Shown here in pieces: positions 1-5,683 of a stretch of DNA of 12,273 nt (position 1 is the stretch's first letter; each line of letters starts with the position of its first letter). The stretch comes from Lentisphaeria bacterium UBA1829 (GTDB taxonomy: Bacteria > Verrucomicrobiota > Lentisphaeria > Victivallales > UBA1829). Below the pieces are notes generated by a model, which did not search any database, was not told where the DNA came from, and saw nothing but the letters and a program-made list of their open reading frames with translations. The DNA lies in contig DDJH01000013.1 of the NCBI GenBank assembly GCA_002338895.1, positions 1-12,273 on the forward strand. The letters run 5' to 3'. A program made the translations under genes and the position numbers.

Positions 1-81
1 TTCCTTCTGTCTGATATTGAATGTATGAATTCTTTTAATTCTGTAATTTACAACCGTTTTTTCATTCTGTCAACATGGAAA

Positions 82-123
82 ACGCGCCGGAGGGAAAGAA
101 AAAATGGAAAATCCCCGGCGCGT
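82..123 (-). terminator. Hairpin downstream of ppiB, probable terminator of ptsH-ptsI-ppiB
   Basis: Perfect 9-bp GC-rich arms lie at 82-90 and 115-123 (ACGCGCCGG with CCGGCGCGT), and GGG/CCC stretches inside the loop can lengthen the stem across a bulged A. Read on the minus strand the stem is followed by a short run of T (GTTTTCC), so it suits transcripts ending about 60-100 nt past the ppiB stop. The T tract is short, so termination may be inefficient or Rho-assisted. The remaining 1-81 is AT-rich and I see no gene in it. Confidence 0.6.
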
Positions 124-179
124 GTTTCCCGGTCAACGGCATCCCGTTCCGGTTTTGTTCGATTCTGTTTTCCGTCTGC

Positions 180-680
180 TTACAAAATCTCCGCTTTTTC
201 GATGACGACCGGTTCCACCGGAACATCGTCGTGATAGCCGTACGGACCGGTTTCCACTTTTCCGATCTTGTCCACCACGTTCATTCCCTTGGTCACCTTC
301 CCGAACACGCAGTATCCGTATCCGGCCGGGGTCTTGGAGCGGTGATCGAGAAAGTCGTTGTCGACCAGGTTGATGAAAAACTGTGCCGTCGCACTGTCCA
401 CTTCGCTGGTGCGGGCCATCGCGATCGTCCCGCGCTTGTTGGACGGCGAGACATGCGCCTCGTTCCGGATCGGCGGTTCCGTATCCAGTTCATTCATATC
501 CGCATCCATTCCGCCTCCCTGGATCATGAATCCGTCGATCACGCGGTGGAAGATCGTTCCATTGTAGTGCCCGTCCTTCACATAATCAAGAAAATTGCGG
601 ACCGTGACCGGGGTCTTCTCATCGAAAAGTTCCAGTTCAATGTCTCCCATTCCTGTCGTCAGTCTTACCTTGCTTCCCAT
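180..680 (-). CDS. ppiB: Cytoplasmic cyclophilin-type peptidyl-prolyl cis-trans isomerase
   Basis: This 166-residue protein closely resembles PpiB, which catalyses cis-trans isomerisation of X-Pro bonds during protein folding. There is no signal peptide, so it should be cytosolic. The cyclophilin core is plain: [14 protein letters not shown] at residues 44-57 (catalytic Arg46, Gln54), GTIAMAR at 84-90, SATAQFFIN at 96-104 and YGYCVFGKV at 121-129. Length matches E. coli PpiB (164). The chosen ATG at 680 follows an AAGGAAG Shine-Dalgarno; the open frame extends 36 codons further upstream, but that part lies inside ptsI and lacks cyclophilin similarity. The gene starts 14 nt after the ptsI stop, so it is very likely the last gene of the ptsH-ptsI-ppiB operon. 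The link to the PTS is probably only transcriptional. Confidence 0.95.
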   Translation of the reverse strand: MGSKVRLTTGMGDIELELFDEKTPVTVRNFLDYVKDGHYNGTIFHRVIDGFMIQGGGMDADMNELDTEPPIRNEAHVSPSNKRGTIAMARTSEVDSATAQFFINLVDNDFLDHRSKTPAGYGYCVFGKVTKGMNVVDKIGKVETGPYGYHDDVPVEPVVIEKAEIL

Positions 681-694
681 TTTCTTCTTCCTTG

Positions 695-2455
695 TTAAAC
701 GCCTTTCATCGCGAGTCCCACCACATCGGGTGCGATCCGATGCAGCAGTTCGTCCGACATCTTCAGAACCTGCCGGTGATCGCCGCACTTCAGCGCCTCC
801 GCCGCAAACTGTTCCGCCTCATACATCCGGAGACTGCGAATCACCCTCCGGGCGACTCCCAGCGATACGGTGCTCATGCTCAACTCCTGAATCCCAAGCC
901 CGACCAGCAGCGGAATGAACCGCGGATCCGACGCCATCTCTCCGCACACTCCAACCCAGATTCCCGCCGCATTCGCCGCCTTCACGATCCGGTCGATCAG
1001 CATCAGAATCACCGGATGCGCCGGCCGGTACAGCTTGGCCACTTTCTCATTTCCCCGGTCCACCGCCATCGTATACTGAACCAGATCGTTCGTTCCGATG
1101 CTGAAGAAATCCACCTTCCGGGCCAGATGTTCCGCAAACAGTGCCGCCGCAGGGGTTTCCACCATGATGCCGACTTCCATGTGCTCATCAAATTTCTTCT
1201 TCTCCGCCCGCAGACTCTCCCGGGTCTTGTTCAGAATCTCCAGAAGCCGGTCAAGCTCGTCCTCGCAGGTGATCATCGGGAACATCATCCGGGTCGGTCC
1301 GAAGGCGCTCGCCCGGAGAATCGCCCGCAGCTGCGGAATCAGAAGCTCCGGAAACGCAAGGCAGAGACGGATCGAACGCTGACCTAGAAACGGATTCGGA
1401 TCATGGGTCACATGAATCACCGAGGAGAGCTTGTCTCCTCCAAGGTCCAGCGTCCGGATGATCGTCGCTTCTCCGTTCATCCCTTCGATAATCTTCCGGT
1501 AGACCGCAAACTGTTCCTCCTCCGTCGGAATATGATCCGTCAGAAACAGGTACTCCGTCCGGAACAGCCCGATCCCCGACGCTCCCGATTTATGCACCTC
1601 TTCAATATCCCCCGCATCGTCCAGATTGGCGGCAAGGTGGATGCGGTAGCCGTCGATCGTTTCCGGAAGAAGGGAACTCTCCTGCTGAAGCTCGTTGAAC
1701 AGCTGTTCTTTCGAGACCTCTTTCTGGGCATACAGTTCCAGTGTCTCCTGTTTCGGATTGGTGATCACCGCTCCCAGATATCCGTCGATGATGAGCATGT
1801 CCCCGTTGTGGACGTTGCTGGAAAGATTCGGAATTCCCACCACGGCCGGAATCCGCATCGAACGGGCCAGAATCGCCGTATGAGAGGTGCGGCTTCCCGT
1901 TTCCGTTGCAAACGCCTGAACGTTTTCCCGGTCCAGCATCGCCGTGTCCGACGGCGTCAGATCCCGGGAAATCAGAATCCGCTGCCCCGGCAGATGATCC
2001 AGAAGCTGCCGTTCCTCGCCGTTGAGATTATCCAGAATCCGGCAGGCCACATCGGCCACATCGGCCGCGCGCTCCTTCAGATACTGGTCGTCGACCGCGC
2101 CGATGGCGGAAATATACCGCTGGATGGTACGCGAGAACACCACATCCGCCGCCTGCAGATCTTTCCGGATCCCTTCGATCACTTCCTGGACAAGGACCCG
2201 GTCGTCCACAATGAGCATATGCGCGTCGAAAATGCTTGCGTCTCCGGAAGTCAGCGTGCTTTTCAGACGGGCCTGCAGTTCTGCGATCTGCTTTCTGGTT
2301 TTGTCCAGTGCGGTGGTGAAGCGGGTGATTTCCGCGGGAACTTCGGATTCCGTAATCGGTTTCGGTTCCACATCAAGTGTCGCCCGCCCCGCGTTCCCCA
2401 CGATCAGGGCAATGCCGATGGCGATCCCGGACGAGGCCGGAATCCCATGGTACAT
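695..2455 (-). CDS. ptsI: PTS Enzyme I (phosphoenolpyruvate-protein phosphotransferase)
   Basis: Enzyme I takes phosphate from PEP and passes it to HPr, the first step of the sugar phosphotransferase system, in the cytoplasm. With the start chosen here it has 586 residues (E. coli 575). The N-terminal [14 protein letters not shown] aligns with the family start. The phospho-His domain has SRTSHTAI with His192, equivalent to E. coli His189. The C-terminal PEP-binding barrel shows LFRTEYLF (297-304), TLDLGGDK (335-342), [16 protein letters not shown] (454-469) and VCGEMASDP with Cys504. An in-frame ATG at 2521 and TTG at 2536 would give up to 613 residues and overlap ptsH, but they add a low-complexity tail and lack a Shine-Dalgarno, whereas the ATG at 2455 is preceded by GGAAGGAAG. 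It lies 55 nt after ptsH and 14 nt before ppiB. No EII components are in the window. Confidence 0.96.
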   Translation of the reverse strand: MYHGIPASSGIAIGIALIVGNAGRATLDVEPKPITESEVPAEITRFTTALDKTRKQIAELQARLKSTLTSGDASIFDAHMLIVDDRVLVQEVIEGIRKDLQAADVVFSRTIQRYISAIGAVDDQYLKERAADVADVACRILDNLNGEERQLLDHLPGQRILISRDLTPSDTAMLDRENVQAFATETGSRTSHTAILARSMRIPAVVGIPNLSSNVHNGDMLIIDGYLGAVITNPKQETLELYAQKEVSKEQLFNELQQESSLLPETIDGYRIHLAANLDDAGDIEEVHKSGASGIGLFRTEYLFLTDHIPTEEEQFAVYRKIIEGMNGEATIIRTLDLGGDKLSSVIHVTHDPNPFLGQRSIRLCLAFPELLIPQLRAILRASAFGPTRMMFPMITCEDELDRLLEILNKTRESLRAEKKKFDEHMEVGIMVETPAAALFAEHLARKVDFFSIGTNDLVQYTMAVDRGNEKVAKLYRPAHPVILMLIDRIVKAANAAGIWVGVCGEMASDPRFIPLLVGLGIQELSMSTVSLGVARRVIRSLRMYEAEQFAAEALKCGDHRQVLKMSDELLHRIAPDVVGLAMKGV

Positions 2456-2510
2456 CACTTCCTTCCGGCTCTCGCTCTGAGTCTGTGACGGGGTGGTGCC
2501 GACTGTTTTG

Positions 2511-2789
2511 TCATTCTTCATCAAATCGTCTGTCAACCAAATCGTTGAGTGCTTTTACGGCGTCTTCGGCATCGGGGCCGGAAGCGGTAATTTTCAGTTT
2601 GGAGCCGCAGACCGCGGAAAGAACCAGCATGCTCATCAGGCTCTTCCCGTTGGCGGTTTCCGAATCCTTGGAGACGACGATGTCGCTGTCGAACTTCGAG
2701 GCTGTCTGCACAAAAAGGGAGGCCGGTCTTGCGTGCAGTCCCAGCTTGTTTTTGATCGTGCATACTGTTGTCGCTGATGTGGCGGCCAT
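2511..2789 (-). CDS. ptsH: PTS phosphocarrier protein HPr
   Basis: This 92-residue protein is HPr, which carries phosphate from Enzyme I to sugar-specific EIIA proteins. The active-site motif NKLGLHARPAS has the phosphorylated histidine at residue 19, preceded by a 4-residue longer N-terminus than E. coli HPr (His15). NGKSLMSML (47-55) holds Ser50, equivalent to the regulatory Ser46 that HPr kinase phosphorylates in many bacteria. A regulatory role here is therefore possible but not shown, since no hprK is in the window. The ATG at 2789 is preceded by GGGAAGGA at good spacing. It is the first gene of the ptsH-ptsI-ppiB operon. Without nearby EII genes, HPr and EI may serve distant PTS permeases or a mainly regulatory PTS. 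Confidence 0.95.
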   Translation of the reverse strand: MAATSATTVCTIKNKLGLHARPASLFVQTASKFDSDIVVSKDSETANGKSLMSMLVLSAVCGSKLKITASGPDAEDAVKALNDLVDRRFDEE

Positions 2790-2823
2790 CCGGCTGTCCT
2801 TCCCTGATGAAAAATATGCTTAG

Positions 2824-2856
2824 ATTATAATATAGCATCAATTTTTTAAAATACAA
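2824..2856 (-). promoter_or_regulatory. Putative promoter of ptsH-ptsI-ppiB
   Basis: On the minus strand a -35-like TTGTAT (2851-2856) is followed after 16 nt by TATATT (2829-2834), which overlaps a perfect TATAAT (2824-2829). The block is strongly AT-rich compared with its surroundings and sits 35-67 nt upstream of the ptsH start. Which of the overlapping -10 hexamers is used cannot be told from sequence. Confidence 0.5.
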
Positions 2857-2947
2857 CACATTCCCCTTTCATCCTCTTCATTTTGGATCTCTTCCGGGGA
2901 TGGTCCGGCGGGGGGCTTTTTTCTGTTCTCCGCGCAGGACGAGTGGT

Positions 2948-3913
2948 TCAGACGGCGTCTTCCAGAACGCCGCTTCGTTCCAGAAGTCCTTTCAGGTAGC
3001 CGACGGCAAAAATGTTCCCGAGCATCGCGTAGCCGAAATTCCTGTTGCTTTCTCCCGCCATGGTCGGGGTATGGTCCGGGCGGATCAGGCAGTTCGGAGA
3101 GAAGCGGGTCAGCGTGTCCAGAAGGGCGGCCATGTCGGTCGGGCCGTTGTCGTGAAAGGTCTCGCGAAAGCAGGTGGCGCTCCCGGTGATGTCGCGAAAA
3201 TGGAAGAAGAAGATCTTTTCTCCGAACTCTTCGATCAGGCGGAAGACGTCTTCTCCCATCGCCCGGAACGTCGCCTGGCAGAACGTGATCCCGTGCGACG
3301 GACTCTTCGAAAGCGAAAGCACCCGCCGGTACGCCTCCGCGCTCCGCAGAATCCGCGAATACCCGAGAAGTGGAGAGATCGGCGGATCATCCGGATGCAG
3401 GCCCATCCGGACCCCGGACTCCTCCGCAACCGGAAGCACCGCCTGGATGAAGTAGGTATAATTCCTCCACATCTCCTCCTCCGTCACTTTCAGCGGAACG
3501 TTGTTGTCGATTTCTTCCAGATTGAATCCGCTGGTCAGGGCTCCGCCCCGTTCCGGAAGGTCGCTCCGCGTCCGGAACCAGCCGATCCCCGCCATGAAAT
3601 TGTAGCACAGAAGTTCGATCCCGAGTCTTCCCATGTTCCGAAGCATCTGCTGATACCGTTCGATGTCCTCGTCGCGGCCCGGCAGTCCGAGTTTGATCCG
3701 GCTCATGTCGAACTCATCCCCTTCCAGCGCATAGAGCCGGAATCCCCGCTCCCGGAAACGATCCGATATCTCCTTCAGCGACTCATAGTCCGACGGATCC
3801 GAAAGCCCGCTCAGCTCCGGCGCCGCCTTCGTCACCGCATACCGAATCCCCAGCTGCGCCGCCACTTCCCATTGAATATCCGGTTTTACCGGCAGCATCC
3901 AACCCAGTTTCAT
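2948..3913 (-). CDS. uxuA: Mannonate dehydratase family protein (UxuA-like), short form
   Basis: This 321-residue TIM-barrel protein belongs to the UxuA family, which dehydrates D-mannonate to 2-keto-3-deoxygluconate in hexuronate catabolism. Family marks are CYNFM (103-107), GLHPDDPP (171-178) with His173, FCQAT with Cys212, FHFRDI (237-242) with His238, RETFHDNG (250-257) and RPDH (278-281). The His, Cys and Asp residues of these motifs are the likely metal ligands. It is clearly shorter than classical UxuA (roughly 350-395 residues). After RPDH it reads TPTMAGE instead of the usual GRMIWGE, so it is a divergent subgroup and its substrate could differ. The ATG at 3913 is preceded by AAAGGA. 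It stands alone, with no uxuB, uxaC, kdgK or kdgA beside it, and probably has its own promoter and operator. Family is secure; exact activity is inferred. Confidence 0.85.
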   Translation of the reverse strand: MKLGWMLPVKPDIQWEVAAQLGIRYAVTKAAPELSGLSDPSDYESLKEISDRFRERGFRLYALEGDEFDMSRIKLGLPGRDEDIERYQQMLRNMGRLGIELLCYNFMAGIGWFRTRSDLPERGGALTSGFNLEEIDNNVPLKVTEEEMWRNYTYFIQAVLPVAEESGVRMGLHPDDPPISPLLGYSRILRSAEAYRRVLSLSKSPSHGITFCQATFRAMGEDVFRLIEEFGEKIFFFHFRDITGSATCFRETFHDNGPTDMAALLDTLTRFSPNCLIRPDHTPTMAGESNRNFGYAMLGNIFAVGYLKGLLERSGVLEDAV

Positions 3914-3940
3914 TTTTTTAGATCCTTTCTATTCTGTATT

Positions 3941-3955
3941 GAATAATAATTATTC
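3941..3955. promoter_or_regulatory. Perfect palindrome at the uxuA start region, candidate operator
   Basis: GAATAATAATTATTC is a perfect inverted repeat with 7-bp arms around a single central base. It lies directly downstream of the putative uxuA -10 box (3957-3962) and covers the expected transcription start, ending 27 nt before the ATG. This is where a dimeric repressor would block initiation. The regulator is unknown, and AT richness makes chance palindromes more likely than usual. Confidence 0.4.
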
Positions 3956-3956
3956 T

Positions 3957-3984
3957 AAGATACCCTCTTTTCCCGAAAAAGCAA
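3957..3984 (-). promoter_or_regulatory. Putative uxuA promoter
   Basis: On the minus strand TTGCTT (3979-3984) and TATCTT (3957-3962) are separated by 16 nt, the spacing seen at several other promoters in this window. Transcription would start near 3950, giving a leader of about 37 nt. The hexamers are weak (3/6 and 4/6 to consensus), which suits a gene that needs induction or activation. Confidence 0.4.
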
Positions 3985-4003
3985 GCCGGAATCCGCAGAG
4001 AAT

Positions 4004-4047
4004 AAAAAAGCGGAGAACCGGGCCCCCGAATTGACCCGGTTCCCCGC
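4004..4047 (-). terminator. Strong intrinsic terminator ending the small minus-strand transcript
   Basis: Arms at 4010-4022 and 4035-4047 pair over 13 positions with one A/C mismatch (4014 with 4043), enclosing a 12-nt loop, and on the minus strand are followed by six T (4004-4009). No protein-coding gene lies upstream on the minus strand, because the next gene (yjbQ) is divergent. The terminator therefore needs another transcript to explain it. Confidence 0.8.
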
Positions 4048-4071
4048 CAGGAGGAAACAATAGAATCGATA
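4004..4071 (-). ncRNA. Candidate small non-coding RNA with its own promoter and terminator
   Basis: A well-formed promoter (4078-4105) and a strong intrinsic terminator (4004-4047), both on the minus strand, bracket a transcript of only about 68 nt. The part before the terminator stem is about 24 nt and looks unstructured; it contains TTTCCTCCTGG, whose CCTCCT complements a Shine-Dalgarno. It holds no ATG, and the one TTG start lacks a ribosome site, so it is probably not coding. Short single-stranded seed plus terminator hairpin is a known design for trans-acting small RNAs. The alternative is that it is an attenuated leader of uxuA, whose ATG is 90 nt past the terminator. uxuA appears to have its own promoter after the terminator, which favours an independent RNA. 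The family is not one I recognise. Confidence 0.5.
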
Positions 4072-4077
4072 TCTGCA

Positions 4078-4105
4078 ACTATACGCTGAAAAATGGAAAA
4101 GTCAA
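4078..4105 (-). promoter_or_regulatory. Putative promoter of the small RNA
   Basis: On the minus strand TTGACT (4100-4105) and TATAGT (4078-4083) are separated by 16 nt. Both hexamers are close to sigma-70 consensus and very like those of the pseudopilin and nrdR genes in this window. The expected transcription start is near 4071. Confidence 0.6.
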
Positions 4106-4143
4106 GGAGAGAAATTAGAAATATCTAACTTTTTTGTTGAAAA

Positions 4144-4174
4144 TTTTCCTCCGCTGTTCCGGCCGGAGGGAAAA
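4144..4174. repeat. Inverted repeat between two divergent promoters
   Basis: TTTTCCTCCG (4144-4153) pairs with CGGAGGGAAAA (4164-4174) over ten base pairs with one bulged G (4170). The self-complementary CCGGCCGG at 4159-4166 overlaps its loop and right arm. It lies between the small-RNA promoter (to 4105) and the yjbQ promoter (from 4180). No T tract directly follows on either strand, so an operator or structural element is as likely as a terminator. Confidence 0.4.
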
Positions 4175-4179
4175 CGATC

Positions 4180-4207
4180 TTGAAAAAGCACGATTGCGGT
4201 TTATACT
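4180..4207 (+). promoter_or_regulatory. Putative yjbQ promoter
   Basis: TTGAAA (4180-4185) and TATACT (4202-4207) are separated by 16 nt. The start would fall near 4214, giving a leader of about 68 nt. The -10 and its downstream flank (TATACTATCATC) nearly repeat those of the pseudopilin promoter at 10204-10215. Confidence 0.6.
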
Positions 4208-4224
4208 ATCATCGAAATAATCCG

Positions 4225-4262
4225 GTGCGGACGGTCCGGAACAGACCGGTCCTCTTCCGCGC
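4225..4262 (+). promoter_or_regulatory. Bulged stem-loop in the yjbQ leader
   Basis: GTGCGGA (4225-4231) pairs with TCCGCGC (4256-4262) with one U-G wobble. Directly inside it CGGTC (4232-4236) pairs with GACCG (4244-4248) around a 7-nt loop, leaving a 7-nt one-sided bulge at 4249-4255. It ends 7 nt before the AAGGAG Shine-Dalgarno (4270-4275). It may tune translation or mRNA stability; no known riboswitch consensus was recognised. Confidence 0.4.
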
Positions 4263-4281
4263 GGACAGGAAGGAGTGAAAC

Positions 4282-4701
4282 ATGAAATCATACCGAAAGG
4301 AACTTGTCTTCCACGTGAAAACCCGCCGGGCATATCTGGACATCACAGACCAGGTGGAGGAGGCGCTGCGCGAATCGGGAATCCGGGAAGGACTCCTGCT
4401 CTGCAACGCGATGCACATTACCGCGTCGGTCTACATCAACGACCACGAATCCGGGCTGCTCCAGGATTACGACGACTGGCTGGAACACCTGGCTCCGCAC
4501 GAACCGCTCTCCCAGTACCGCCACAACCGGACCGGAGAGGATAATGGAGATGCGCACCTGAAACGGCAGGTGATGGGCCGAGAAGTCGTCGTCGCCGTCA
4601 CAGACGGAAAACTGGACTTCGGCCCCTGGGAGCGGATCTATTACGGTGAATTCGACGGCCGGCGCCGGAAATGCGTCCTTGTGAAAATCATCGGAGAGTG
4701 A
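4282..4701 (+). CDS. yjbQ: YjbQ/UPF0047 family protein
   Basis: This 139-residue protein is a full-length UPF0047 (YjbQ) member. Some family members show low-level thiamine phosphate synthase activity, but the physiological role is unsettled, so a firm function is not claimed. Family motifs are [10 protein letters not shown] (45-54, with His46), [11 protein letters not shown] (89-99) and [25 protein letters not shown] near the C-terminus. The usual GTWQ of the signature is GPWE here. It should be a small cytoplasmic trimer of the beta-sheet type typical of the family. The ATG at 4282 follows AAGGAG by 6 nt and has a plausible promoter and structured leader. It is a single-gene unit whose last 14 nt overlap the convergent epimerase gene. 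Confidence in the family is high and in function low. Confidence 0.9.
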   Translation: MKSYRKELVFHVKTRRAYLDITDQVEEALRESGIREGLLLCNAMHITASVYINDHESGLLQDYDDWLEHLAPHEPLSQYRHNRTGEDNGDAHLKRQVMGREVVVAVTDGKLDFGPWERIYYGEFDGRRRKCVLVKIIGE

Positions 4702-5683
4702 GCCGGTTCTCCCAGTACCACGCCGCGGCGTTCCGCAACCCCTCCCGGACCGGGAAACGCGGCGTGTAGCCAAGCAGACGGACCGCTTTGGAAATATCCG
4801 CCAGGGAGTGCGCTACATCGCCTTTCCGGGCCGGCCCGTGCTCCGGAGAGACCGCGGCGATCGCCGGATCGTATGCCGAAAGCGCATCCCGGAGAATCTC
4901 CGCCAGCTCATTGAGCGTGGTCCGTTCGCCGCGGGCGATGTTGTAGACCGTGTTCAAGGCTTCCGGATTCCCGGTCAGAAGGGCCCGTTCGTTGGCCTGA
5001 AGAACATCGTCCACATAGGTGAAATCGCGGGAGTTGGAGCCGTCTCCGTTGATGCGCGGCGGCTCGCGGCGGATCAGCGCGGCGGCAAATTTCGGGATCA
5101 CCGCCGCATACGCGCCGGACGGATCCTGCCGTCTCCCATACACATTGAAGTAGCGGAGCCCGATCGTCTCCATCCCGTACAGTGCGGAAAAGTTGGCCGC
5201 ATACAGTTCGTTGACGTATTTGGTGATCGCATACGGGGAGAGCGGTTTCCCGATCCGCTCCTCCACCTTCGGCAGTTCCCGGCTGTCCCCGTACACCGAC
5301 GAGCTGGCGGCGTACACAAAGCGTTTCACGCCCGCCTCCTTCGCCGCCCAGAGCATGTTGACAAAACCCGAAATATTGATGTCCGTACTGGTCATCGGAT
5401 CCGCAATGGAGCGCGGCACCGAACCGAGCGCGGCCTCATGCAGGACATAGTCGGCGCCGTCCGCCGCCCGGCGGCAGTCTGCAATCGAACGGATATCCCC
5501 CTCCACCAGACGGAAGTGCGGATTGTTCCGGAACGGTTCGATGTTCTCCCGTTTCCCCGTCAGGAAGTTGTCCAGGCAGACCACCTCGTTGTCCTGCCGC
5601 AGCAGCTTCTCCACCAGATTCGATCCGATGAATCCCGCCCCTCCGGTCACCAGAATCCGTGCATGTGTGATCATCTCTGTCAT
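4688..5683 (-). CDS. wbpP: UDP-N-acetylhexosamine 4-epimerase (WbpP/TviC type)
   Basis: This 331-residue extended short-chain dehydrogenase interconverts UDP-linked gluco and galacto N-acetyl sugars (or uronates) using bound NAD. The Rossmann motif GGAGFIG is at 14-20, AASSSVYG at 125-132 and the catalytic YAITK at 151-155 (Tyr151, Lys155). ALGSVPRS (85-92), [16 protein letters not shown] and [14 protein letters not shown] match the WbpP/TviC/WbgU branch, which prefers N-acetylated substrates. The start ATG at 5683 overlaps the stop of the upstream dehydrogenase by 4 nt (ATGA), showing translational coupling; a second ATG 9 nt later is less likely. With its partner it should yield UDP-GalNAcA for a capsule, O-antigen or exopolysaccharide. 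Its last 14 nt overlap the convergent yjbQ. No glycosyltransferase genes are adjacent. Confidence 0.92.
   Translation of the reverse strand: MTEMITHARILVTGGAGFIGSNLVEKLLRQDNEVVCLDNFLTGKRENIEPFRNNPHFRLVEGDIRSIADCRRAADGADYVLHEAALGSVPRSIADPMTSTDINISGFVNMLWAAKEAGVKRFVYAASSSVYGDSRELPKVEERIGKPLSPYAITKYVNELYAANFSALYGMETIGLRYFNVYGRRQDPSGAYAAVIPKFAAALIRREPPRINGDGSNSRDFTYVDDVLQANERALLTGNPEALNTVYNIARGERTTLNELAEILRDALSAYDPAIAAVSPEHGPARKGDVAHSLADISKAVRLLGYTPRFPVREGLRNAAAWYWENRLTLR

Noticed and set aside
75..698. Plus-strand frames over ppiB and ptsI
   Set aside because: They run antisense to conserved PTS and cyclophilin genes and encode basic, unrecognisable sequence without ribosome sites.
2899..2925. 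G-rich run followed by six T on the plus strand, resembling a terminator
   Set aside because: There is no C-rich partner to form a stem, and no plus-strand gene lies upstream.
4049..4069. AGGAGG on the plus strand as a ribosome site for a small plus-strand gene
   Set aside because: No ATG, GTG or TTG follows at usable distance. The same bases make sense as a CCUCCU seed on the minus strand.
4208..4281. TPP riboswitch before yjbQ, prompted by the thiamine-related family name
   Set aside because: The leader is only about 70 nt and lacks the conserved TPP-aptamer motifs such as CUGAGA.
4115..4333. A 72-codon minus-strand frame between uxuA and yjbQ
   Set aside because: It lies antisense to the yjbQ promoter and start, has no resemblance to a family, and its end precedes the small-RNA promoter without relation to the terminator.
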